Source: Silene conica
Lineage: Eukaryota > Streptophyta > Magnoliopsida > Caryophyllales > Caryophyllaceae
Direction: 5' to 3'
Length of the DNA: 64,000 nucleotides
Assembly (NCBI GenBank): GCA_029255685.2
Contig: CM055314.2
Coordinates: forward strand, 7,582,399 to 7,646,398
The notes under the pieces are model-generated. The model had not been told where the DNA came from. It ran no database searches and was given only the letters and a program-made list of their open reading frames with translations. Shown here piece by piece: positions 1-13,200 of this stretch (positions are counted from its first letter, which is position 1; each line of letters opens with the position of its first letter). The position numbers and the translations under genes are program-made.

Positions 1-272
1 GAAATAGAGGCTAATTGGTGGCATGACAGTGCTAGTAATCAATTACAGCAATGAAAGAATACAAAATCAATACATAAAGTAGTACGAGTATCATGAAAAG
101 TAAAATCTGACAAACCATTTATAGATTGTTAGTACAGTATATATTATGAACTTTGAATTAGGGAGAAAAATGAGAAGGAATCCACGAAATCCAATTTTGA
201 GAGATGTACAAAGTGACAAGGTGTTCTTCATTACCTGTCAGAAGTACATGCAGTAAAGAGAAGACAGCTTAC
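1..272. other. HEMD intron running off the window edge
   Basis: A GT donor at 271-272 (minus strand) opens an intron. I see no coding block between it and position 1, so the next HEMD exon lies outside the window. Confidence 0.6.
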
Positions 273-3200
273 CAATGTCATTGCTAGCTTTTGCTGATGC
301 AGGATATAGGACATTGCATCTTTCACTTCTAAGTTTTGGAAGCTCGGAAGCCAGAACTTTACCGGTCGCTGAATTCAAAAATAACAAAATCATAACATAA
401 TGTTGTACGTAAAAACCTTTAAATGCTTTACCTTCCCCCCACCCCCGAACTCAAGCATCAATGCAATTATACTCCATAAATCAGTTTTCATTGTTGTGCA
501 TTTGTGATTTACATTTAAATGCAATGGCAAATAACAATTAGCCAACAAGTTAATAAATTAGTTATCAAATTGCCTACAAGAATAAGTTCTCCATTAAAAA
601 CGCCTTCATAGGAAAAGTAATGGATTTTCCCTAGATGATTACTCTAGGCCAAAAAATTAGGAACCCAAAGTTTTTTCTGTTTCCCACCTCCCTATCACAC
701 CAAATCTCCTGTTACCCCTTTTTCCTACAGTATATTGTATCGTCGTGTCTTCTACCAATCCTTTTCCTCCTTATTGCCACTTGTAAAACTCAAGGATCTT
801 CTCCAACTTGTTCTCAGGTTTTACAAATATCACATATCTGTGTACGTGTCAGTTCATATCAGACACATGTACTGATTGCATTAGCAGACATATCATGCCA
901 CCAGAAGACACACCCATGAAATGTAATGGGAAAGCAGGATTTCAGTATTTATAGGAAGTCACCAAAATAACACACGACGGTGATTATTTGTCCTAAATGT
1001 AAGTGGCACTCTTTTTGAAACTGGACAACACATCAAAGTTTCAAAGGCAGGCCAAAGCTCTGGAGGCATGCTATTGCTTAGGAGTTACTAAGCCTCCGAG
1101 TAGGACTACACAAGATACATTATATACAGCCTCTGATAGCACCATACACTATACACTACAATACTACATGACTGATATGAACAAAGTTATTGTCAAATCA
1201 ATATAGCTTCATTTTTCTAGTGACGCTGAATGTTCACAATGCTACTGAATTGCTTTGGAGACTCAGTAATGTTGTGGCTAGTAAATCATACGCTGATACG
1301 CAGGAACGGTCACTGCAACTAAATAATTCAACCACCCGCTATGATTTCGTGCATGCAAGTAAGAATACCTTTTGATGGTGTAAAGGCAATTTCAAGGGAA
1401 TTTGATAGCTGCATAACATCTTCGAATACACTGGCTGTACCAGCTCCAACAACAGCTACTCTAACATTTGGTGAACCAGCAGCCCTAAGTAAAAAGTAAT
1501 TGCAAACTTTAGGGGAAAGCAGCAATCAATTATCTCTTTTTTACGCAAATCAAAATCAAGATGAGCCCTATATATCAAATAAAATAAAATGAACTCCGAA
1601 AAAATCAATTAAAGTGATAAAGTCCTCACATATTCACAAATAAAATACAGTAAATTTAAACCAGCGCATACTATAGAGCATGACAGTAGTCCATTTCTCA
1701 ATTCTCACCACTTCCCACAGTAGTTTGTCCCTTCTGACTTGCGAATCAAAAGTCTTAGAAGTATATTTTGTTGCTCTGAGTAAAAGAATATTCATAGCTT
1801 TACAGAAAAAGACCATTCTTTTGGCTGTTAAATCATGGTAAACCCAGATTTCATATTAAGACGTTCTACAGAGCAATAGTGGTAAAAAGTTGTGAGCTGA
1901 GATCTCAGTCAAGTAAGGTAAAAGTTGCAACCTAAAGAAAATAACAATAAATAACGGATTCCTAGTGTTAGCAATTGCTTATAAGTGTGGCTATAACCTG
2001 GAACATTAACCAGGAATCCGATATTGTGATGCCTTAGCTGAAGAAAATATAAATCCTTTACATTAAGTTGTCATCTCTCACCTCCATGCATCCAGAAACA
2101 CAGACCCTGCCTCCGGAGAAGTGATAATGATCCAATCGAACTTCATTTCTGCACTAGTAAAAACAAAACTCTCAAATGAGTTGATCCACAAAAGACTTCT
2201 AACCATTCCCTATTTTTTCGATAACAAATAACAGTTCCAATGTCAGATCATTGCTTAGAATCTTAGGAAGGTGAGTGGATGTGGTTTTCCGTATCAGAGT
2301 GTATGTCCTTGTGATCTTCATGATTACATTTACAGTTACGACTGTTCGTGAGGATCATCTAGCAGTCATGCTTCCCTTAGAAAGCGGGAAAGGGATGTCA
2401 AGAAGGCAAGATTTTGGATGCACGTGTAGAGAGGTAATGCGTATCGTTCAATACAAAATTTAAGCATCTTCAGTCTCTCTACCTTTCACAATGCAACTGC
2501 TAGTTTTTGTAACTCACTCTATGAGAACCAACTAAATTTTCATTGTGAAAGCCTTAGTAATGTTCACCATCGAGTATAGAAACTGCTAGTGCACGTTGAC
2601 TTAGACCCAGCAAAAAGTCCCCGCAGAAGTAATCATCCTCATTGAGCTCCGTCAAGGATTAGGGAGAGGAAAGCTCCTTTAAGAATGGACTTGGTGTTAA
2701 CGAGTGTTGCACTTAGCCTGGCCATTGGCATCATGCGTAGGAAGTCAAAGATAGGAAGCTTCCTGCCTATAGATCTATGTTACTCGGACTCTTTAATATT
2801 ATCTTGCATACCCGTCGGAAACTTGACACTTAGACATGGGTAGGACACTCGGGCGTTTCATTTTAGTCCAAAAACATAAATATTTTTCATAAAAAAGCCG
2901 AATATGACACCTGGACATCCACCCCTGTTCGATACTTCTAACCGAGTCTGAGCAACATAGCTAAAGATGCTTTCCTGACTTTAATAGAACATTTAACTCC
3001 CAGAGACAGAGATAAGTGTCTGACAACAGTTTCAGTGTCGGATACTTCTAACCGAGTCCGAGCAAACAAAGCTAAAGATGCTTTCCTGACTAATAGATTA
3101 TTTAACCGGGGACAGAGATAAGTGCCTGACAACAGTTTCAGTCTTGCAGAAACATAAATTTTGTCGATAGAAACTGAGGAGTGATTGGTTTGTCACTTGC

Positions 3201-4233
3201 CCTGTCTTTCGGGACCCTAGAAAAATTTTCCTAGATTTTCACAGACCTGCGATTCTCGATTTAAATCATAAGTCGTTATAAAGAAATCCAGACTTAAGTT
3301 CACCTTGACTTTTGTATTATATTTCACCCCCCCTTTGTTTTTCACTTTTCCTTTTCTATATTTTCGTATTTTGAGGTGTGCGATCACCCATAAACGGTTC
3401 TAAAGAATGATTCATGTCAGAAGACCACAAATCACTTTGGGATTAAGGCGCTGATGATGACGATGTTGTTGTTGTTTCAATATCTAATGCAATATGCTAA
3501 GGGTAATGCTCATTTGAACTCTTACCGTTTAATGTCGACTGAAGCTTTTCTAAGTCGGGTCCTGGTGCATGCTCAATAAGAGGAAACTCCAAGCACTGAA
3601 TACCATGTTTCGCCTGTAATAACAACTAAATGCGTAAATACAGAACCCACAAACAACATTATCTCGTAGTATTTCCCTGAAAAACAGCAATGGAATCAAC
3701 AAACAACACTTCATATGAAAATTAATTTTCCATTGTTTGGGAGCGACCGCCCTTACTAGCCCCCTAGCTCCACAACTGCATATGAGCTAACAAAAGAACT
3801 AGAAATTTAGAACAATTTCAAACAATTAATGCACAAGCATACAGACAATCATTCTGCAATACTAATTATTTCAAACAATGCAATCAATCACACTAAAACC
3901 CTAAATTTGTCGACAAAATTCATACAGTTATTGCATAAACATAGAGAAAATCATAATCATTCAGCGAAACTAAATACAAATTACAACAAAAAGTTGCTCA
4001 ATTATTTACAATTAAAGATGAAAGAAGAATACCAATGCATTGATGAGCTTGACATTCTTCCCACGCTCTCTCGTAACAACGACCTTGGGATTCGTGTTAG
4101 ACGATGAAGAAGATGCGCGAATTTTGATGAAATGATGTTGCATTTTACGGGAATAGTTCGTTGTTGAAGATGATAATGAAGAAGAAGATAACAATGGAGG
4201 AGAGAGAAATTTATGAAGCGATAGTGACGCCAT
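273..4233 (-). CDS. HEMD: Uroporphyrinogen-III synthase, chloroplast (partial, 5' five exons)
   Basis: This enzyme cyclises hydroxymethylbilane to uroporphyrinogen III, the branch-point step of tetrapyrrole (chlorophyll, haem, sirohaem) synthesis in plastids. Five exons join in frame on the minus strand: 4033-4233, 3526-3613, 2082-2148, 1369-1484 and 273-368, all with GT-AG borders. The ATG at 4231-4233 opens a Ser-rich, acid-poor N-terminus that looks like a transit peptide. Conserved blocks then follow: [69 protein letters not shown] and [15 protein letters not shown]. These match the plant UROS/HEMD family as I remember it. About 190 of an expected roughly 300 residues are in the window; the C-terminal exons lie beyond position 1. 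The long introns carry a MITE and a tandem duplication. Splice sites are inferred by reading frame and homology. Confidence 0.92.
2775..2960. mobile_element. MITE-like element in a HEMD intron
   Basis: The 17-bp ends CTATGTTACTCGGACTC (2775-2791) and GAGTCTGAGCAACATAG (2944-2960) are inverted copies with two mismatches. They enclose about 185 bp without coding potential. This is a short non-autonomous DNA-transposon structure; the superfamily is not determined and no clear target duplication was seen. Confidence 0.55.
2931..3145. repeat. Two-copy tandem duplication, period 110 bp
   Basis: Copy 1 starts at 2931 and copy 2 at 3041, both with GATACTTCTAACCGAGT and both ending near GACAACAGTTTCAGT. 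They differ by scattered substitutions and small indels. The duplication contains the right end of the adjoining MITE, so it happened after that insertion, inside a HEMD intron. Confidence 0.85.
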
Positions 4234-4786
4234 TGTTACAGTATGTTGAGCTAGCTAGCGAAAAGTAACGAAAAGCTTTGTTAAGTATTGACGTGATCCT
4301 TGTTCTCGTGTTTTATTTCGCAATATAAAACCGTCTTATAATAGAACTAAATCATGTCTTAACTGTGAAACGAACCGGTATTGATTCGTAATCGCTCCTT
4401 TTATATACGCATTTTACCGAGTCGCTTGCATAGATGATAGTCCGCTTGCTGTTAGACCGTCCTATAAAGAGACATAGACGACACTGTTTGCGTTTGGGAC
4501 AATCATTATAGCACATGTTGATAATGATGACCATGACGATTGCCGTGAATGGCTTGTTGATTTCCTGAATGTATGAAGATTAAACATACAATACATAATT
4601 GATACTTGTGATTTGATATGTGAAAGGGTTTTTGGTTGATAGTTTCTACAAATGAATTGGCCCTAAGCCTAATCGCAAATCGCAATGTTAGGAAATAATA
4701 CTCGTAAGCAACAAAAAGATGCATCCTCGACGTAGGAGAAAGCACATCCACAAATCCTAATTCTATTTTCGTAGACAGACGACTCG
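4234..4786. promoter_or_regulatory. Intergenic region: HEMD promoter side and translocator 3' end
   Basis: These 553 bp separate the HEMD start codon from the stop codon of the upstream translocator gene; both genes are on the minus strand. It must hold the HEMD promoter and 5' leader and the translocator 3' UTR. I do not see an unambiguous TATA box. A copy of the AAACCGTCTTA dispersed motif lies near 4330. Confidence 0.5.
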
Positions 4787-7700
4787 TCAGAGATTTGTTT
4801 GATTGTTGACCTGTGTGCGTCCTATATGAGACAGTCTCGACGATGGCATTAGTGGAGCCTCTTCATCCCCTTTCATTTCTAAACCTGTATTACTTCCGTC
4901 ACTCGGTACGTATATATCTGAAGACTTCTTTTCAAATTTCCAGTCCTGCAACGTACACACACCATTTATTACAATGATGCAAGTTTTCAAAAATTAGCAG
5001 ATGACAAATTCTAACCTAGTAAGAAATGCAAAAGCCAAAACAAATTTAAGAACGAAAATGTTTCGGACAAAGATAACACCCGAGCATCCAAGTAATGTGA
5101 AAGAACTTCTCTCTATGAAATGTCTTCGTATGTGAACAGTATATTAACCGTACTCAGAAATACTCCGTTTCTCAGACTACTGCAGAGTGTTTTTCATCTG
5201 GATGGCAGTAAAGCCTACCAACTGCTTCTTTAACTAAGCGTCGAGTCCACAAGCGCTTGCCCTTCAATGTTATGGTTTTCTTTATATATAACAAACTACC
5301 CAATGCAGCAAAATTGTATGTGGCTTTCTTTCAAAGACGATAATTTTTCCTTAACGCAGATTTGTCCGTTAACAATGTAAATACCAACACTTAGATCTTA
5401 ATGCAATTTTTGCCCATCCAGAAGAAAAACTCGGTAAAAGTTTCCGTTTAGAGAGGGTTTGTTTATGCACTTACATAAGTGAGTAAACCAGCAGTAATTA
5501 TGAAGAACCTAAACGAACTTTTTCTGAGGGGGGCTAACTAACTCTTGATAGATTTGGGAAGTCCTTAATGTTATCTTCCACAGCACAAATAGGCACATTT
5601 AAAACGTACTACGATCACACACTTTACAGAGAGATCAACAGAAAGCCAAAAGAAGCATGAGGGTGAAGGAATAGTAACTTAAGTACGAAAAAAACATTGC
5701 GAAAAAAAGAAAAATGAGTGCACACCTTTGAAACAGAGATTCTCTCAGGCGAAGCGGGTTGAGTTGCACGGACATCTTTCATTTTCAAGTAATTGTACAT
5801 GACAACACCGCAAAGTGCTGCAAAACACGAAATGACAGTCAACTTTGAACACTAAATTTTCAGATACATATCGCTAAATGTAACAAAACCAACTAATTTT
5901 CATCTCTCATTTTTAAAAAGTTGTATGCATTGTGAAATTCCATTGTTTGACAAATAAAGTCATACCGATTGCATAGCCAATGATATTGAGTCCTGTTATA
6001 GCCGACTCTGGAAATATTACTGTTGAAAGGGCGATAAGAATCCAGTCTTTTAATACACCAGCAACACGGATAGTAACTGCTCCAGTTCTACCAATAACGA
6101 GGAAGATTGAGAAGTTCAAGGCCAGAGCACACACAGCATTTGAGAAGAAGATCCAAAAATTAAACTGAATTCGGGAAGGATCCATATGAGGTTGCTCCAG
6201 CATGTACCACGGAATGAACAGAAACACAAAACTGCAAGCGGCCAACAACAACGAGTTATACTAACCCCTATTTCTTGAAAGAAGTCCCAAGTATACGAGA
6301 ATATCCCAGAATCTCAAATTTTATACTATAACTAACTCGCTCAGTCTGTGAGTTCATACCTGCATGGAGCTATGTAATACAAGCTGGTGATGGGATTGAG
6401 TGTCAAGCCCTTCTTCTGGAGAAGCACTTGAGTTAGGACCAGTCTAAGGGCTTCGGCAAATATCCCAGTGACTTGGTATAGTGTGCCTATGATGTTAAAA
6501 TGGATTTCCCCATATGAGGAAACAACAACTCCGACACTGACCAAAAGCATGTTCAGGAACACATCGCACCTTAGCTTGTCAGTTCCACACACAACAGCCA
6601 TGACAAATGTTGCCACAGGCACTGCAATAAGCACCCAATTAAAGGAAGCCGTGTTGTATAAGCAATTAGAAAAGCTTTTAAGTTTAAATTGCACATACTT
6701 AGAGCTTTAAGCATTTGGATGAACGCTACAGAAATATGCAAGTAGGCCGTATTTCCGAACCTGTAATGATAAGCAGCAGATATAAATATCGGGGATGGAA
6801 CAGTAGATCCATCAAAATAGAAACCTCGAAAATATACTATCTAAAGATTTGGTATAAGAAAACTCACCAGAGACTTGAGGCAAAGAAGGCACTTATGGGT
6901 ATTACACATGTTGCGTAGCTGCCAATGAGACACAAGATAAACAAGTCTAGAGTGAGAACTCAAAAACTATCACAAAGAATAAAATAAAATACAGAGGTTC
7001 GCATGATGATACTCACATTTCAAATGTCATTTTAACAGGTGTCACAACCTGCACCATAAGATACCAAATTAAATAAAGTCATTAAACATCAACACATTGT
7101 TACATACTGCATTCATTTAAACCCACAACATAACATAGAGACAGGTTCTAATTCTAAAATTCTTTGAATTTTGAAAAAGAGTAGTACGGTTTTTCCTAAA
7201 CCTAGACATTTGTTATAAAATTTCACTTTTGGCAGTTCTCTCTGTCGACGGGGGATTTTATGTGATGCACCTAGTAAGCCCCAAAGACCTCAAAGTTCCC
7301 TTGTGACTTTGTAAGCTAAATTGTTCTATTATTTCAGTTCACCTCCTAGGCTCCTACTGATCTCTTTGTCAAATGGGAGAATTACGTGATGCTTTTAGTA
7401 AGCTTCAAGCTTCCCCTGGTCAGCAGATTGACCTCCTCTAGGTCAGGAACTTGTGAAGCAGCTTAAAATTGTTACTTTTACCATAAAAAAAAAACTAAAA
7501 AAACATATAGGAGAGAAAAAAAAGTGAGATCAAATATGAAAAAAGGATGATAAGTCCCACTCGAACGAGCAAAGTACTTGAAACAATTGTATCAATCGAC
7601 CACGAAACCTAGGATAGTTTTGGCAGTACAGTTACATTTTTCATGACTGAGTGGGAGATCATAAATCTTCTTGGTAAGTAGTGGAATACTAGTTAGTGAC

Positions 7701-8972
7701 TGTCAAGGCATGCACTTCAGTTTAGTAGCATACAAGCATACACCCAACAACAGTTGAGAAAATAATGATAATAAACAACATACTTTGGAAAAATATTATT
7801 AAAACCATACCTTAAAAACACGAACAAGAAAGAATGCCACTACTCCGGAAAACCCCATATGAACCATAGTTAGTGTTATAGGAAATGGAAAATTGAAATA
7901 CTTCGGAGAAAGAACCCACTGCAATGATTTAGAGATAAAGAATTAGAGTACATTTTAAGGACAGACTACCTAATACAAAATTATGATGAATCTTAAATAG
8001 AGCTAATGGCATTTCGCCCTACGTATATACAATGAAATCTATGTTCTATACTCTCTTATAATCGTGCATGACAAATCACAATTAATCACCTTATGTACTA
8101 CCTACCCCTAAAATCTAGCATTTGGTGAACCTCAAAGATAAGAAGAATGAAACACTAAAACTACTTGTAAGGAGGATGGGGGCAGTACAGAGCTAGTACA
8201 TTCCTTTTGTGTCCTATACTCCTGTGTTGACAGCACTTTATTTCAGGGCAAAACAGAAAAAAAATGTCCATCAATAAGTGCTTTAAGCGCCATGTCATCA
8301 GGAGCAAAAATTGAAGCTAGAAATTTCCATGGCTTCTCCTACTGCTAAGAGTGCCAGGAGTTGAAATTCCAGGAGCAAAAATTGATCCTGGTGTATAATA
8401 TACTTAGGAACTTTCGCATTCATGGCTATTGGCCACGACAATATAATGAATTTTGTTTATAAGCGCCTTAGTTGATCAACAAACTCTTCTTTACTTCCTA
8501 TCTTACGGTCCTATAAGGCTATAACATAACTAAACTAATAAAGTGCCTCTTCAGCCATGCAACCAAAAAATTAAAATCAAGCAACATACTCGATAGTCGG
8601 TACTAAGCAGGAACCTCTAAAGCCCTTGTCTCAACCAAGATTTATCAGGACAAAACAACTCTTTCCAACCATATGATCTCAGCGAGACGGTCTCATACAA
8701 GATCTGTTCTCAATAGATAAAGTAACCGACAACTGCCCTAAAAACTAAGGCATTCCAGTCAAACCCATTTTCAAAGCAAGGTATAAACTAGAAAGACAAA
8801 GTGACAAACCCACCAATGCAACAATTAAAATAAGTAATTAAATAGAGATCATCTTGCAAACGGAGTCGTGGAGATAAAGCTTACTAACCTTATTATACAG
8901 TATAACTCCAGATGACAGCAATATGTAAATCAGTAAGTATAGATAAGTCAGTGCATGTGATGTGTTGATCAT
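4787..8972 (-). CDS. Probable sugar-phosphate/phosphate translocator (At3g17430/At1g48230 type)
   Basis: A triose-phosphate-translocator-family (drug/metabolite transporter superfamily) membrane protein, expected in the Golgi or endomembrane system; its substrate is not established by sequence. Nine coding exons give 371 residues: 8889-8972, 7811-7918, 7017-7048, 6868-6918, 6699-6760, 6360-6621, 5966-6231, 5726-5817 and 4787-4945. All junctions are GT-AG and the phases agree. The protein starts MINTSHALTYLYLLIY and runs through hydrophobic segments with WVLSPKYFNFP, FGNTAYLHISVAFIQMLKAL, GTDKLRCDVF, VVSSYGEIHFNIIG, GLTLNPITSLYYIAPC and IGRTGAVTIRVAGVLKDWIL. It ends with a cytosolic acidic tail containing DEEAPL and SRLSHIGRTQ. 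These blocks match the Arabidopsis members almost residue for residue as I recall them, and the length is close to the family's roughly 375. No break is visible. Confidence 0.95.
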
Positions 8973-9890
8973 CTTTGCTCTTCACACTGTACTATTGTTC
9001 TTCACACTACCTTTACAATCCAAACATAAAATCAAGATCACAACTTTATGCAAACAATTACTCTTAGTCCTCGAAAAAAACCTGAAATTTGATCCAAAAA
9101 AACACAAAATTAACACAAATTAACCCTAAGCAAGAAATGTGTATTACTACAATCAAGTAAAAATCACAATCACAACTTTATGCAAACATATACTCCTAAT
9201 AAACCCGAAATCAAACCCGAAGATTTAACCCAAATTAAAGCAAAACAAGAGGTTGGTATAAATCAAAATCACAACTTCATGCAAACAACTGAAACTTAAC
9301 CCAGAAAGACACAAATTTAACTCATATTAAAGCTAAACAAGAAATGGGTATGAATTAAAATCACAACTTCATGCAAACAACTACTCCAAATCATCAAAAA
9401 CACAGAAATTAACCAACAAAAACCCTAAATTAAAGCTGCGCAAGAAATGGGCATTACAATCAAGCAAAAAACAAAGAAAATGTGAGTATTAAACTGGATC
9501 AAAGCAAGTTGGATCTGAAATGGGTACAGCATTAAAAGACTAAATAAAGCTAAAGAAAATGTGGGTAAGTGGTAAAACAGCATTTAATACCTTCGATTTC
9601 TTGGGTTATTAATATGGTGATTAAACTATAGCGGAGAGATCAAAGAAGTGAAGAACCCTAATTTTATTTTAAAAAAGATGATTTGGGGATTGATTAAAAA
9701 GGAGGATTTCTTGAATTGGTTATGAATTTATGAATGATTTAGAAGAAAAAATTGAAAATTTATTTAGTTGAGAAAAATGTTTTGAGTTAAGATGATGAAC
9801 TAGATTTGTAAGGAGTGTAGAGAGGGAGAGTGAGAGATTTGGAAAGAGTAAGTATGTGGTGGGGTCACTAGAGTTCTTGTGAATTTTTGG
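8973..9890 (-). promoter_or_regulatory. Translocator 5' leader with a probable leader intron
   Basis: On the minus strand an acceptor AG at 8987-8988 lies 14 nt before the start codon. A matching donor (AAG|GTATTA) lies at 9589-9590. This suggests a leader intron of about 600 bp and a first non-coding exon starting near 9800-9900. The intron repeats a phrase resembling ATCACAACTTTATGCAAACA at least four times between 9030 and 9380. Splicing is inferred only. Confidence 0.5.
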
Positions 9891-9891
9891 A

Positions 9892-10241
9892 AAATCTAGC
9901 TTTTTTAGTGCTTTATAAATGCACACATTTTTCATGAGAAATTGTACATGAGGAGCTCTTTTTTCAAAATAATAATAATAATATACTAATAATAATAATA
10001 CCTCAATATTGTTTAGATAAATTATACGAGTATATATAAAAAAATGTTTATATTATATTGCCGATTCACATATAAATATAAAATATAAAAAATTGAAATG
10101 TAAAGCAGAATTGTAGTCAATTACAACTTGATTTAAGTAGCTAAACTATCGAGCTTTTTTTGTATTTTATAAATGCACACATTTTTTTCTGAGAAATTTG
10201 TATGTGAAAAGCTTTTTTCGTAATAATAATAATAATAAGCA
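9892..10241. repeat. Direct repeat of about 95 bp, 255 bp apart
   Basis: Segments 9892-9985 and 10147-10241 share TTTATAAATGCACACATTTTT, a GAGAAATT..GTA block, an AGCT..TTTTT block and an (AAT)n tail. The copies flank an AT-rich spacer upstream of the translocator gene. The second copy abuts the left edge of the decayed non-LTR element. Confidence 0.7.
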
Positions 10242-13200
10242 TTACTGTTTCCGGTGGTGTCGTAGTTGCTTCCCGTGGTTTCCTGTGGGTTCGTCGTCGT
10301 CTTTCACCGTCTTCCTCTCATTCTCGTCGCCGGCGCTACAATCTTGTGGGTTGCCGGTAAATCTGCTCCCATTTCTTTCTTTGTTTTCTTGTTTCATTTG
10401 TCTTTGCGCATGTTTGTGTGTTGTCTGCGGTAGGGTCCTATTCCTGCCGGTTGTAGAGTGGTTAGTGGAGCCGCTGCTGTTGCTACTATTCTATGTTTCC
10501 TTTTCTTTTTATTTTCCCTTTTGGCAGTGGGTTTTGTTGGGTGTGTTTCGGCCGTTTCTCCTGGGGGCTCCATCATCACTGTGGTGTCGCTGGTGGTCAT
10601 ATTTTGGTCGGCTATATTGGTTTTTCGTGCAGGTTGTTGGTGGGGTTTGGTGTTGATACCTTTATCCTCTATATGCCTCCCTTGGCTCGTTTACAATGTC
10701 CTTTTTTGCATTTGCATGGGTGTTCGAATGGCAACGGCAGGGGTCTTAAGAAATCCTTCTGGCGGTATCATTTTCAGGATTGGCATTGTTGTAATGGGGC
10801 TGAGAGTCTTACACGTCAAACTCTTGCTGATAGTTTGACTGTTTATACTAATGTCAAGACTACTTTGAAGCGGATGGGGTTTTGGCTTTGCTAGGTCTAT
10901 CTTAAGACCCATGCCTTTCGCTCTAGATGTCAGCATGTAGGGGGTTATATTGTAGGCCCTCCGGATTGTGGTGATGGTATTGTCCGTTTCGTTATTCAGG
11001 GTATCCCTAGATCCCCAGCTCCGTCTGTTCCCGTGTCTGATGTTTGGGTTGAGCTTGATCAGTGGTCTATAGCTTTGCTTGATCGTTTGTTTTCTTTGGG
11101 CCTTCGTTCGGTGAATTCATCCCTCCTAAGTGTCGGCTTGGGTTTGCTCGGATTTTGAAGGGGGTTTTGGATGAGGTGGTTGACTCTCTGGTAACCTCTC
11201 ACGCTGGATTCAGTTGTTTGTTCTGCCTCTTTGTCTGCTCAAGACCTTCACTCCCCAGAGTAATGTCGAGTGTAGGTCGGCTGTCAGGCGGCAGCGACAG
11301 GAGGAGAGTATTGTTGGGGCTATCCTTGCTTGGGGGGGCACCGGGAGGGGGGTTCCAGCTGTTACGGGAGTGTTTGGCTGAGGGTTCTCCTTTGTTTCAC
11401 GTGGATGAGGAGCTTGATTTGAGCGAGCTTAACCTTCGCCAATGTCGGCGCAAGATTAGCGATGGCCATTATACTGTTGTCGTTCGGGTGCTCTCTTCTT
11501 CTGGTGTCGCACCCTACTCTGTTGCCACTTTTGAGGCTTTGTAGGAGAAGCATTTGGTCGTTCCCTCACAATCTTTACCTCCTTTACCTGAGGATCATCC
11601 TCCACTTGTTGCTTCTTTAGCTGTGGTGTTGGATATGATTCGTAGTTTCCCGCGCGTCACTTCTTGTGGAAGGGATGGTTTTCGCGCTCAACACTCCATG
11701 GATTGTTTGAGTGGGGCTGCGGTGGCTATCTCTGATGATTTGATCGCTTTTATTACTATGGTGGTTAATCTATTTTTAGATGGTCGGTGCCCGCCGGCTC
11801 TTGGTGAGTACACTGCTAGTGCTCCGCTCACTCCCTGGTTAAGCACGGGGTGGTCTTCGTCCTATTGATGTTGGCACTGTCTGGAGACGGTTGGTCTCTA
11901 AAGTTAGTGCTTTTTTGGCTGGGGTGTCCGGTGGAGGAGAGGCTATCTTGCATGCCTTGAACCGGCTCATGAAGGCTCGTGGTGGCGAGGTAGGGCTTTC
12001 TATGTTGCTGGTTGATTTTCGGAATGCTTTCAACCTCGTTGATCGCTCAGTCATGCTTCAGGAGGTTCGTCGTCGTTGCCCGGGTCTTTCCCGTTGGGTG
12101 GAGTTATGTTATTCTCGCCCTGCCCGGTTGTATTATGGGGAACATTGTTTGCGGTCTTGTCAGGGAGTTCAACAGGGTGATCCTTTGGGGCCGTTGCTTT
12201 TCGCGTTGGTTTTGCATCCCTTGGTGTGCAAAATTCGGGATTCCTTTGATCTTTACTATGCAGACTTGGTACTTGGATGATGGTACTATTGTTGGAGATA
12301 CGTTGGAGATGGGGAGGGTGTTGGATTTGATTTTGGCTGATGGCCCCGGAGTCGGCTTCCCGGTGTTTTTCCCACTTCTATCGCTCGTCCCTTACGGGGT
12401 GTCTCGGTTTTGGGTGGGCTTGTTAGTACTTGCCCTATTTTTAGCGGTGAGCTTGTAAAGAGGAGAGTGACTACAACTGTTGAGCTTATGGACTTAGTCG
12501 CGAGGATCGAGGACCCGTAGTGTGAGTTGTTTTTGCTTCGTGCATGTACTGGTATTTCTAAGCTTTATTTCTCGCTTTGTACTTGTTCCCCGGCTGCTTT
12601 TGGGTCGGCTCATCTCCGTTTTGATGTTGCATTTCGTTCTAGCTTGAAGCGTATTGTTACCGCGTCTAGGTCTGGGTTTGGGGAGTGGCAGTGACACCTT
12701 GCTACTTTCCCTTTCATTTTGGCGGACTTGGTGTTTATGCAGCGGGAGATGTTTGACATTATGCGTTCTTGGCTCGCTTCCCGTTTGCAGTCTACTGACT
12801 TGCAGGCTAAGCTCCCGTTTCGCCGATGCCTTGCGGGTGTTCTCGGAGACTACCGGTTCTGATTTTCTTTGTAACCCTGGTGAAATTGCTGCCCTCAAAC
12901 TTATGAAGAAATTGGCAGATATTTATTTCTCGATCGTTGCTGCTTTTTCGGAGTCAGTTTTCTCCTTGTCCCCGCGTCAGGTTGCTTTGTGGAAATCTCA
13001 GCATGGGACTCACTCTTCTCATTGGTTGAGAGCGGTTCTTATCTCTGGGTTGGGTCAGACTATGAACAGGATGATCTACCGTTGTGTGCTTGGGTATAGG
13101 CTAGGTGTTCCACTTTTCTTGGTACCTAGGCCTTGCTCTGCTTGCTCTCGGATTTTGATGAGGATGTTTTTGGGGACCACGCTGTCTCTTGTGCTGGTAC

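Noticed and set aside
4352..4751. Two short ORFs between HEMD and the translocator
   Set aside because: No homology, no start context; region is 3' UTR and promoter.
10198..10894. Several overlapping hydrophobic ORFs that look like membrane proteins
   Set aside because: They are GT-rich alternative frames of the decayed non-LTR element; the family words sit in just one of the frames.
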